This document shows, in pieces, positions 13,061 through 18,987 of a DNA stretch of 18,987 nucleotides. The stretch covers positions 1-18,987 of the forward strand of contig JBEKAN010000027.1 of NCBI GenBank assembly GCA_050015895.1, in the 5' to 3' direction. Origin of the DNA: JBEKOF01 sp050015895. Its GTDB lineage: Bacteria > Verrucomicrobiota > Verrucomicrobiia > Limisphaerales > Palsa-1400. A program made the position numbers and the translations under genes. Position 1 is the first letter of the stretch, and each line of letters opens with the position of its first letter. The notes beneath the pieces are model-generated. The model was not told the origin of the DNA and did not search any database. It was given only the letters and a program-made list of their open reading frames with translations.

Positions 13061-15835
13061 ATGCGCCGGCAATATCCATTCCATCTCATCGAACCCAAGT
13101 GGCAGAAGTTCTGGGACGCCCAATCCACCTTCCGCGCCTGGAACCCGATGGAGCCGCTCCCCGCGGACCATCCCTTCGCCATCCGCCACGGCCTCCGGGG
13201 CGCCGTTCCCCCGGCGCGGCTGCCGCCGAAGTTTTATATACTTGACATGTTCCCCTACCCTTCCGGCGCCGGCCTGCACGTCGGCCACCCGGAGGGTTAC
13301 ACCGCCACCGACATCCTCGCCCGCTACCGCCGCGCCCTGGGCTGCAACGTCCTCCACCCCATTGGCTGGGACGCCTTCGGCCTGCCCGCCGAGCAGTACG
13401 CCATCCGCACCGGCCGGCACCCCCGCCAGACGACCGAGGCCAACATCGCCGTCTTCAAGCGCCAGATCAAGGCCCTGGGTTTCAGCTACGACTGGAGCCG
13501 CGAAATTGACACCACCGACCCCGGCTATTTCAAGTGGACCCAGTGGATTTTCCTCAAGCTCTACAACTCCTGGTTCAACACCGCCACCAACAAGGCCGAG
13601 CCTCTGACCACCCTGCCCGAACCGCCCGGGGACCCCTCTCCCGAAGCCCGCCGCAAGTACCGCGACAGCCAGCGTCTGGCTTATGTCACCGAGGCGCCGG
13701 TCTGGTGGTGCGAGGAATTGGGCACCGTCCTGGCCAATGAGGAGGTGGTGGAGGGCAAAAGCGAGGTGGGCGGCTTTCCCGTCGTGCGCAGGCCCATGCG
13801 CCAATGGATGCTCCGCATCACCGCTTACGCCGACCGCCTGCTGGAGGGCCTGGAAAAAATTGACTGGAGCGACTCCCTCAAGGAAATGCAGCGCAATTGG
13901 ATCGGCCGCAGCGAGGGCGCCAGAGTTTCTTTCCGCGTCGGCCGCGCCCTTCCCGACGCGCTCAAACGCGAGACCCGTTACGAGACCTGGCTTCTTCCCG
14001 TCTTCACCACCCGGCCCGACACCCTCTTTGGCGCCACCTACATGGTGCTCGCCCCGGAGCATCCGATGATCGCCAAATGGTTGGAGCACGAGGTGGTGCC
14101 CTCGGAATGGCCGGAGGGCGCCCCCGATTCCTGGAAAGGCGGCGCCGCCACGCCCAGGGCCGCCGTCGAGCAATACCGCCAGTTCGCCGCCGGCAAGAGC
14201 GACTTGGAACGCACCGAAACCTCCCGCGAGAAAACCGGCGTCTTCACCGGCGTCTTCGCCGACAACCCGGTCAACTCCGAGCGAATCCCCGTCTGGATCG
14301 CCGATTATGTCCTGGCCTCCTATGGCACCGGCGCCATCATGTCCGTCCCCGCCCACGACACCCGCGATCTGGAGTTCGCCCGCAAGTTCGGCCTCCCCGT
14401 CCGTGTCGTCGTCCAGGCCCCCGGCGGCGCGGACTCCATCGGGTTTGTCGGGGACGGCGTCAGCGTCAATTCCGGCTTCCTCAACGGCCTGCCGACCGCC
14501 GAGGCGAAGAAAAAAGTCGTGGCCTGGCTCGACCAAAAGAAGCTCGGCCGCAAAACAGTCAACTACAAGTTGCGCGACTGGCTCTTCAGCCGCCAGCGCT
14601 ACTGGGGCGAGCCTTTTCCCATCGCCTGGACCCCGGCCGGCCATGACGCGCTGCCGGAATCCGCCCTGCCGCTGCGTCCGCCCGAATTGTCCGATTTCAA
14701 GCCCACCCCCTCCGGCCAGCCCCCGCTGGCCCGCGCCGCGGACTGGGTCCGCATGCCCGGCGGCGCGCTCCGCGAGACCAACACCATGCCCCAATGGGCC
14801 GGGAGCTGCTGGTATTTCCTGCGCTACCTCGACCCGAAAAATTCCCGCGCCTTCGTCGGCCCGGAGCCGGAGCGTTATTGGATGGGCGCCAGTCCGGCAG
14901 CCACGCCGGGCGTGGACCTGTATGTGGGCGGCATCGAGCACGCCGTGCTGCATCTGCTTTACGCGCGTTTCTGGCACAACGTCCTCTTTGACCTCGGCTT
15001 GGTCTCCACCCCGGAGCCGTTCTTCAAGCTCGTCAACCAGGGATTGATCCTCGGCGAGGACGGCCAAAAAATGTCCAAATCCCGCGGCAACGTCGTCAAC
15101 CCGGACGATGTTCTGGCGCAATACGGCGCCGACTCCTTCCGCCTCTACGAAATGTTCCTCGGCCCCTTGGAAATGGTCAAGCCCTGGAACACCCGCGGTG
15201 TCGAGGGCGTCTATCGTTTTCTGGGCCGCGTCTGGCGCTTGTTCGTGGACGAGCAAAGCCAGACCGATTTTGAGCAAACCCAGACCGCGCAACCCGCGGA
15301 AGACCCGGCGGCGCTGGAAAGAATCCAACTCAGCCCCGCCATCCAGGACATCGCGCCCAGCGCCGCCCAGCTCAAGACCCTGCACACTTGCGTCAAAAAA
15401 GTCACCGAGGACCTCGACGCCTTCCACTTCAACACTGCCATCTCCGCGCTCATGGTCTTTGTCAACGACGCCATCACCTGGGAGACGCGGCCCGTCTCCA
15501 TCCTGCGCGACTTCTTGATTCTGCTCCAACCCTTCGCCCCGCATCTGGCCGAGGAACTCTTCGCCAAGATGACGGCCGCCCAGACTCCGCCGCCGAGTCT
15601 TTCCTACCAACCCTGGCCCAAGTTTGATCCCGCCCTTCTCCTGGAAAAAACGATGGAACTGCCCGTCCAAATCAACGGCAAACTCCGCGACCGCGTTGTC
15701 GTCCCCGCCGACGCCTCCAACGCCCAGATCGAGTCCGCCGCCCTGGCCGCCGGGAGGATCATCCAATTCCTCGAGGGCCGCCCCGTGAAAAAAGTCATCA
15801 TCATCCCCCGCAAGCTCGTCAACATTGTGGCTTGA
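13061..15835 (+). CDS. leuS: Leucyl-tRNA synthetase
   Basis: A 924-residue class I aminoacyl-tRNA synthetase that charges tRNA-Leu. The HIGH-type motif HVGH is at 73-76 within FPYPSGAGLHVGHPEGY, and KMSKS at 670-674. WDAFGLPAEQYAI, the editing-domain TTRPDTLFGATYMV and GTGAIMSVPAHDTRD, the LFSRQRYWGEPFPI catalytic segment and the C-terminal VQINGKLRDRVVVP are all LeuRS landmarks. The ETNTMPQWAGSCWYFLRY form is the version lacking zinc-binding cysteines in that region. About 25 extra residues precede the HIGH region compared with the E. coli enzyme (860 residues). No clear Shine-Dalgarno was seen. A MITE-like element begins at its stop codon. Long antisense ORFs across it are composition artefacts. 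Confidence 0.96.
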   Translation: MRRQYPFHLIEPKWQKFWDAQSTFRAWNPMEPLPADHPFAIRHGLRGAVPPARLPPKFYILDMFPYPSGAGLHVGHPEGYTATDILARYRRALGCNVLHPIGWDAFGLPAEQYAIRTGRHPRQTTEANIAVFKRQIKALGFSYDWSREIDTTDPGYFKWTQWIFLKLYNSWFNTATNKAEPLTTLPEPPGDPSPEARRKYRDSQRLAYVTEAPVWWCEELGTVLANEEVVEGKSEVGGFPVVRRPMRQWMLRITAYADRLLEGLEKIDWSDSLKEMQRNWIGRSEGARVSFRVGRALPDALKRETRYETWLLPVFTTRPDTLFGATYMVLAPEHPMIAKWLEHEVVPSEWPEGAPDSWKGGAATPRAAVEQYRQFAAGKSDLERTETSREKTGVFTGVFADNPVNSERIPVWIADYVLASYGTGAIMSVPAHDTRDLEFARKFGLPVRVVVQAPGGADSIGFVGDGVSVNSGFLNGLPTAEAKKKVVAWLDQKKLGRKTVNYKLRDWLFSRQRYWGEPFPIAWTPAGHDALPESALPLRPPELSDFKPTPSGQPPLARAADWVRMPGGALRETNTMPQWAGSCWYFLRYLDPKNSRAFVGPEPERYWMGASPAATPGVDLYVGGIEHAVLHLLYARFWHNVLFDLGLVSTPEPFFKLVNQGLILGEDGQKMSKSRGNVVNPDDVLAQYGADSFRLYEMFLGPLEMVKPWNTRGVEGVYRFLGRVWRLFVDEQSQTDFEQTQTAQPAEDPAALERIQLSPAIQDIAPSAAQLKTLHTCVKKVTEDLDAFHFNTAISALMVFVNDAITWETRPVSILRDFLILLQPFAPHLAEELFAKMTAAQTPPPSLSYQPWPKFDPALLLEKTMELPVQINGKLRDRVVVPADASNAQIESAALAAGRIIQFLEGRPVKKVIIIPRKLVNIVA

Positions 15836-15980
15836 GAGCGTGTTCGAAAAATCCGATTTTTGAGCGCCCCCAGGCAAATGGCTCGGCAGGAGCCTCGCCC
15901 TGCCGAGTCGTGTGTGGTAGGGCGAGGCTCCTGCCGAGCCGCAGCCTTAAAAAAATCAGGCTCTCAAAACACACTCTCAA
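15832..15980. repeat. MITE-like inverted-repeat element at the leuS stop codon
   Basis: An element of about 149 bp. The ends form an imperfect inverted repeat, TTGAGAGCGTGTT (15832-15844) against TTGAGAGTGTGTT read from the other side (15968-15980), followed inward by CGATTTTT/TGATTTTT. In the centre is a perfect 22-bp inverted repeat (15880-15901 and 15919-15940, loop 17); its left arm also pairs locally (15882-15890 with 15899-15907), so alternative hairpins exist. No coding capacity and no obvious target-site duplication. The left end supplies two bases of the leuS TGA stop, and the right end lies 15 bases before the methyltransferase start. It could act as a leuS terminator. Confidence 0.8.
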
Positions 15981-15995
15981 TCGTCCCATCGCTGC

Positions 15996-17603
15996 ATGAA
16001 AAGCGCCGCACCAAACCCCGACAAGGATCTCTACGCCCAATTGCGCGCCCTGCCCTGGGATCGGTTGTGGAACACGGAGGCCGCGCGCTTCGATGCCGCC
16101 TCTCCCGCCGAGCGATTGGCGGGGGTCGCCGTCGTTCGCGCCGTCGGCGTGGTGTTCTCCGAATCCGGCCCGAGGGAGCAAAGGGACCGCGTGCGCCAGT
16201 GGCTTCTTGCCCTGCTGCGGGATCCTTGCGAGAAGATTCGCCGCTACGCCATCACAGCCCTCCCAAAAATCGGCGCCGGCCCGGGTGAGGAGGCGCAACT
16301 CCTCTCCCTCCTCCGCGCCACAACTCTCGAGCGCGAGCGGAAATATCTGGCGCGGACTCTGGAGAAAATCGGCGGGAAGGCCACTCTGCAAACCATCCAA
16401 GCCGGCGCTCCCGGTCTCCTTCCGCAAACGGAGCAGAAAATCCGGGCCTCCGTCGCGCGCGCCCAAAGCCCCAGCGCGTTGCGCATGGACCGCCTCCTCT
16501 CCGATTTCGCCGGCCTGCGGATTCATCTGCGCGGACGCCGTGGGTTGGAGGGAATCGTGCGCCAGGAGGCGGAGGAACTCATCCGCGCGCGCGGAAAATT
16601 CCGCCTCGCCGGGGTCGGCCCCGGCCTGGTCGCGCTCATCCCGGTCGCTCCGTTCGCGCTGGCGGACATTTACGCGCTGCGATGTTTCGGCACCGTCGGC
16701 TTCGTTCCAGCCGCCGCCGAACCGGCCCGCGCTTCTTCTCCCTCTCCTCCACAAACTTGTGGAGGAGAGGGCCGGGGAGAGGAGGTTTTCATAGAGTCCA
16801 TGGCCTACGCGATCACCTCGCCCTCCTCGCGCCGGCTTTTGGAAGCCTTCACCCAGGGCGCGATCCGCTATCGCCTCAACTTCATTTCCAAGGGGCACCA
16901 ACGCAGCCTGGTGCGCCGGCTGGCCGACCGCGTCTATGCGCTGCGCCCGGAAATTCTGAATGACGCGCGGAATGTCACCTGGACCTTCGACATCCAGCCC
17001 GCCGGCCGCGGCCACGCGGTCGAATTGCGCCCGAACGTGACGCCCGATCCCCGTTTTTCCTGGCGCCTGCAAGACATCCCGGCCGCCTCGCATCCCCCGC
17101 TGGCCGCCTGCCTGGCCCGCCTGCCGGGAAGAGTGGAAAACGAAATCGTCTGGGACCCGTTTTGCGGTTCCGGCTCCGAACTGGTGGAAAGCGCCCTGCT
17201 GGGCGGCGTGCGCGCCCTTTACGGCACGGACCGCGACCCGGCCGCCATCGCCGCCGCCCGCGCCAACTTCGCCTCCGCTGGCGCAAAGTCTGTCGAGATG
17301 AATTTGACCTGCTGCGACTTCCGTGACTTTGCCGCCGGCGGCGCGTTGGGCCACGACCGCCTGACCCTCATCCTCACCAACCCGCCCCTGGGCAGGCGGG
17401 TTCCGCTGGACGATGTTCACCGGCTGTTGGAGGACCTGTTCCGCGTCGCCGCCGCCGTCCTGCGGCCCGGGGGCCGGCTGGTGCTGGCCAATCCGTTGCT
17501 GATGGAGAACCCGCGCCCGCTGCTCCAATTGCAGTCCAGTCAGGCGGTGGATTTTGGCGGCTTCGACTGCCGCGTGGAACTCTGGCGCAAACCGCCCCGC
17601 TGA
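15996..17603 (+). CDS. HEAT-repeat/RNA methyltransferase fusion protein
   Basis: A 535-residue protein. The N-terminal 35-160 region is helical and HEAT-like (VRQWLLALLRDPCEKIRRYAITALPKIG...ERKYLARTLEKIGGKATLQ). A middle segment (about 165-385) resembles the N-terminal/THUMP-like part of RNA methyltransferases. The C-terminal Rossmann domain binds S-adenosylmethionine through DPFCGSGSELVESALLGG (387-404) and GTDRDP (410-415), and has NPPLGRRV (462-469) as the catalytic NPPF/Y-type motif. This resembles the RlmL/Trm14/UPF0020 group that makes N2-methylguanosine in RNA; the exact target cannot be told. Residues about 247-264 are encoded by a palindromic repeat in frame. No Shine-Dalgarno precedes the ATG, and the MITE-like element ends 15 bases upstream, so the original promoter region may have been displaced. 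Confidence 0.78.
   Translation: MKSAAPNPDKDLYAQLRALPWDRLWNTEAARFDAASPAERLAGVAVVRAVGVVFSESGPREQRDRVRQWLLALLRDPCEKIRRYAITALPKIGAGPGEEAQLLSLLRATTLERERKYLARTLEKIGGKATLQTIQAGAPGLLPQTEQKIRASVARAQSPSALRMDRLLSDFAGLRIHLRGRRGLEGIVRQEAEELIRARGKFRLAGVGPGLVALIPVAPFALADIYALRCFGTVGFVPAAAEPARASSPSPPQTCGGEGRGEEVFIESMAYAITSPSSRRLLEAFTQGAIRYRLNFISKGHQRSLVRRLADRVYALRPEILNDARNVTWTFDIQPAGRGHAVELRPNVTPDPRFSWRLQDIPAASHPPLAACLARLPGRVENEIVWDPFCGSGSELVESALLGGVRALYGTDRDPAAIAAARANFASAGAKSVEMNLTCCDFRDFAAGGALGHDRLTLILTNPPLGRRVPLDDVHRLLEDLFRVAAAVLRPGGRLVLANPLLMENPRPLLQLQSSQAVDFGGFDCRVELWRKPPR
16740..16771. repeat. Palindromic repeat read in frame inside the RNA methyltransferase gene
   Basis: A perfect 15-bp inverted repeat (16740-16754 and 16757-16771) with a 2-base loop, followed by GGGGAGAGG to about 16783. 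It shares CTCTCCTCCACA, TGTGGAGGAGAGG and the purine-rich flank with the palindrome at 2366-2393. It is translated as a low-complexity SPSPPQTCGGEGRGEE stretch without a stop or frameshift. Confidence 0.82.
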
Positions 17604-17606
17604 CCC

Positions 17607-17819
17607 GTGAAATACCTGTTTGCGTGCTTCTTTTGTGCCTTTGCCATCCTGCCACTTTCCAGACTACTGAGTGGACTGAGAACGGGCGTCGTGGACCTAA
17701 AACTCTATCTGCCCTTTGCAAAGAGAACCGAAAGGCCCGTGCTCTATTGGGCTTTCATTTGTCTCAATGTTGCCCTGGTCGCAATATGCGGAATTCTCGC
17801 ACTTTCAATGTTAAAGTGA
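17607..17819 (+). CDS. Small two-helix membrane protein
   Basis: A 70-residue protein with a GTG start three bases after the methyltransferase stop, so probably co-translated with it. Two hydrophobic segments (about 3-20 and 46-68) flank a short basic loop (KLYLPFAKRTERP). No family is recognised. The loop-then-helix pattern RPVLYWAFICLNVALVAI resembles small inner-membrane proteins of unknown function. Base composition is clearly more AT-rich than in the upstream gene. Confidence 0.6.
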   Translation: MKYLFACFFCAFAILPLSRLLSGLRTGVVDLKLYLPFAKRTERPVLYWAFICLNVALVAICGILALSMLK

Positions 17820-17861
17820 AGAGGCTCTGTTGCCTGAAAGAAATGAAAGGACAATGATCGG

Positions 17862-18302
17862 TCAGCCAAGCCCCTCCAGGATGCGAAGCGCCTTGGGTTC
17901 GTCCTCTGCAGCGTCCCCGAAGCGTTCGATTTGGAACCGAAAGTACCCAGCCACAGCCCGCCGCTGAACGGGGGAAAACAGCGACCATCTCTCTGGCGCG
18001 TAGCGATTCCCCAGGGACCAGGCGATGTAGTCAAGGATGACGTCAGCTTCTTCGGGGCTTTGGATCGCTGCGATCAGGAACGCCGGCAGCCAATAGTGGA
18101 ATGCTTCAGGCGCAAAGAACGTGAAGGCCGAACTGTGGGCTCGGAGATCAGCCGGACTGTGGCCGCGCCATGTGGTGCCGCCAAAGTAATTCACGATGTC
18201 CTCATCGTCGTAAGAGTCCGGTGTGAAGATCTTATCATCGCCAGGATAAGGAACGTCGCGCCAAGCGTCCTCGATAAGTTGGATAATCTCGGCGGCGTTC
18301 AT
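17862..18302 (-). CDS. DUF6714-like protein
   Basis: A 146-residue soluble protein of unknown function. The pattern IEDAWRDVPYPGDDKIF near the N-terminus, then FGGTTWRGHSPADLRAHSSAFTFFAPEAFHYWLPAFLIAAI and EEADVILDYIAWSL, matches what I recall of the DUF6714 family, whose function is unknown. No signal peptide or membrane segment. The ATG at 18302 follows an AAGAG-like site. It lies 29 bases after the small membrane protein gene on the same strand, probably co-transcribed, and is convergent with the small membrane gene ending at 17819. The 42-bp gap to that gene holds no clear terminator. It belongs to a stretch more AT-rich than the rest of the window. Confidence 0.68.
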   Translation of the reverse strand: MNAAEIIQLIEDAWRDVPYPGDDKIFTPDSYDDEDIVNYFGGTTWRGHSPADLRAHSSAFTFFAPEAFHYWLPAFLIAAIQSPEEADVILDYIAWSLGNRYAPERWSLFSPVQRRAVAGYFRFQIERFGDAAEDEPKALRILEGLG

Positions 18303-18331
18303 TGCTCTTATCTTGAATTTTCGTCACGATA

Positions 18332-18588
18332 CTACGCCGAAATGCCCAAGAAGAGCAACGTGTAACCTGCGGCGCCGAGAGCCGCCCTCATCAGCCACAC
18401 CCCATCACGGTTACCGCCCCAACTGCACATCAACATCACGTCGAGAAAGTACAGCATGGCAACCACCATCAACACGCCCATAGTCCGTCGCGCCCATGCG
18501 CGACCGACGACGAACCCAATCCCGGCGGCCACACAGGCCGAAGCAACCAACAGAGCGATCCATTGTTGATATTTTTATTGGATTGCAT
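18332..18588 (-). pseudogene. Small three-helix membrane protein with an apparent one-base deletion near the start
   Basis: The open frame from a TTG at 18550 to the stop at 18332 encodes 72 residues with hydrophobic segments VASACVAAGIGFVVG, MGVLMVVAMLYFLDVML and a C-terminal LGAAGYTLLFLGI. Upstream in the same frame the protein-like sequence continues as KYQQWIAL until a TAA. An ATG at 18588 reads MQSNKN in another frame. Adding one A to the A5 run (18572-18576) would join the two into an 85-residue protein beginning MQSNKKYQQWIALLVAS with a complete first helix. So this is either a fresh frameshift, an assembly homopolymer error, or a gene that really starts at TTG/CTG. Function unknown; co-directional with the DUF6714-like gene. 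Confidence 0.55.
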
Positions 18589-18678
18589 GAGGCGCCTGGA
18601 TAGCCTTTTTGCCACCATGAATTATCACTCCGGCTCCGGCGAGGCGGGCGGGGCGGTGTGTTCATACCGGAACGAATT

Positions 18679-18987
18679 ATGAAAACCACGACCCCTGTTC
18701 GCGTTTCCCTTCTGTTTGCGCTCCTGACCCTCGGTCATTCTCCGCCGGCCAAGGCGGCGCCGCCCATCAATGTGGACACCCCGAACCTCCAGCTTCATGT
18801 GGACGCGGACAACGCCCGCTGGTCGGCCGAGGTCAAAGGGACCCCGATGCGGTTGAACGAAGTCCATTTTCTGCCCGGGGACGACCCTTCGGGCTGGACC
18901 ATCACCAGCACAGTCAACAATAACGACACCAACACCTTTGGTTCGTTCGTCACCGTGGCGCTGCGCGGGACCAAGCCCGGCCAACTG
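18679..18987 (+). CDS. Exported protein, N-terminal fragment; possibly a glycoside hydrolase (3' end outside window)
   Basis: 103 codons run to the right edge without a stop. A signal peptide (MKTTTPVRVSLLFALLTLGHSPPAKA|AP) is followed by a beta-rich segment: INVDTPNLQLHVDADNARWSAEVKGTPMRL, VHFLPGDDPSGW, and SFVTVALRGTKPGQL. The last stretch recalls N-terminal beta-sandwich regions of verrucomicrobial alpha-galactosidase-like (clan GH-D) proteins, but the catalytic domain is not in the window, so this is a weak guess. A GGAACG SD-like site is about 7 bases before the ATG. It is divergent from the small membrane protein gene; the 90-bp gap holds no promoter I can support. Confidence 0.7.
   Translation, partial: MKTTTPVRVSLLFALLTLGHSPPAKAAPPINVDTPNLQLHVDADNARWSAEVKGTPMRLNEVHFLPGDDPSGWTITSTVNNNDTNTFGSFVTVALRGTKPGQL

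Noticed and set aside
13061..15835. Loss of zinc-binding cysteines in leucyl-tRNA synthetase
   Set aside because: The ETNTMPQWAGSCWYFLRY form without a CxxC pair is, as far as I know, shared by many LeuRS proteins, so it is not evidence of a defect.
12929..15877. A 982-codon minus-strand ORF across leuS
   Set aside because: It is antisense to a clear, motif-complete leucyl-tRNA synthetase. Its Gly/Asp/Val-rich, low-complexity translation is typical of antisense frames in GC-rich DNA.
15819..17528. A 569-codon minus-strand ORF across the methyltransferase gene
   Set aside because: Antisense shadow; the plus strand shows intact SAM-binding and NPPL motifs. It also runs through the MITE-like element.

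Overview
The window is GC-rich chromosomal DNA from a Gram-negative bacterium, most likely of the Verrucomicrobiota (Limisphaerales/Pedosphaera-like). That placement rests on the gene mix: a type II secretion minor-pseudopilin operon, a large exported protein of autotransporter-associated beta-strand repeats with no barrel and no PEP-CTERM tail, its characteristic C-terminal RFYHVALP-type module, and several dispersed palindromic repeats. No rRNA, tRNA, CRISPR array or transposase gene was seen.

Layout. (1) 1-2187, minus strand: gspH-gspI-gspJ-gspK, tightly packed with ATGA and TTGA stop/start overlaps; gspK runs off the left edge. (2) 2418-6245, minus: a 1275-residue exported beta-strand repeat protein, preceded by a roughly 350-bp leader/intergenic region. 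(3) 6594-7598, plus: a Gfo/Idh/MocA-family oxidoreductase, convergent with (4) a minus-strand three-gene unit at 7623-10313: secreted fibronectin type III protein, a CHASE3-PAS membrane sensor without a kinase domain, and a lone receiver domain, behind a good sigma70-like promoter. (5) 10370-12314, minus: a possible small ORF, xdhC and a MocA-type nucleotidyltransferase, i.e. maturation functions for a molybdenum hydroxylase whose structural genes are not here. (6) 12351-17819, plus: exported msrA, leuS, a HEAT-repeat/RNA methyltransferase fusion and a small membrane protein. (7) 17862-18588, minus: a DUF6714-like protein and a small membrane protein whose start is broken by an apparent one-base deletion. 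(8) 18679 to the right edge, plus: the N-terminus of an exported protein.

The most unusual theme is repeat DNA in and around genes. A 30-bp palindromic tandem repeat is read in frame inside the gspH prepilin leader, just before the cleavage/FTLIE motif. A second palindrome is read in frame inside the RNA methyltransferase and has a relative in the intergenic DNA at 2366. A MITE-like inverted-repeat element of about 149 bp sits on the leuS stop codon. The kinase-less sensor/receiver pair with a secreted FN3 partner is the best candidate for a little-described functional unit. All functional calls are from reading motifs in the sequence; no database search was run.
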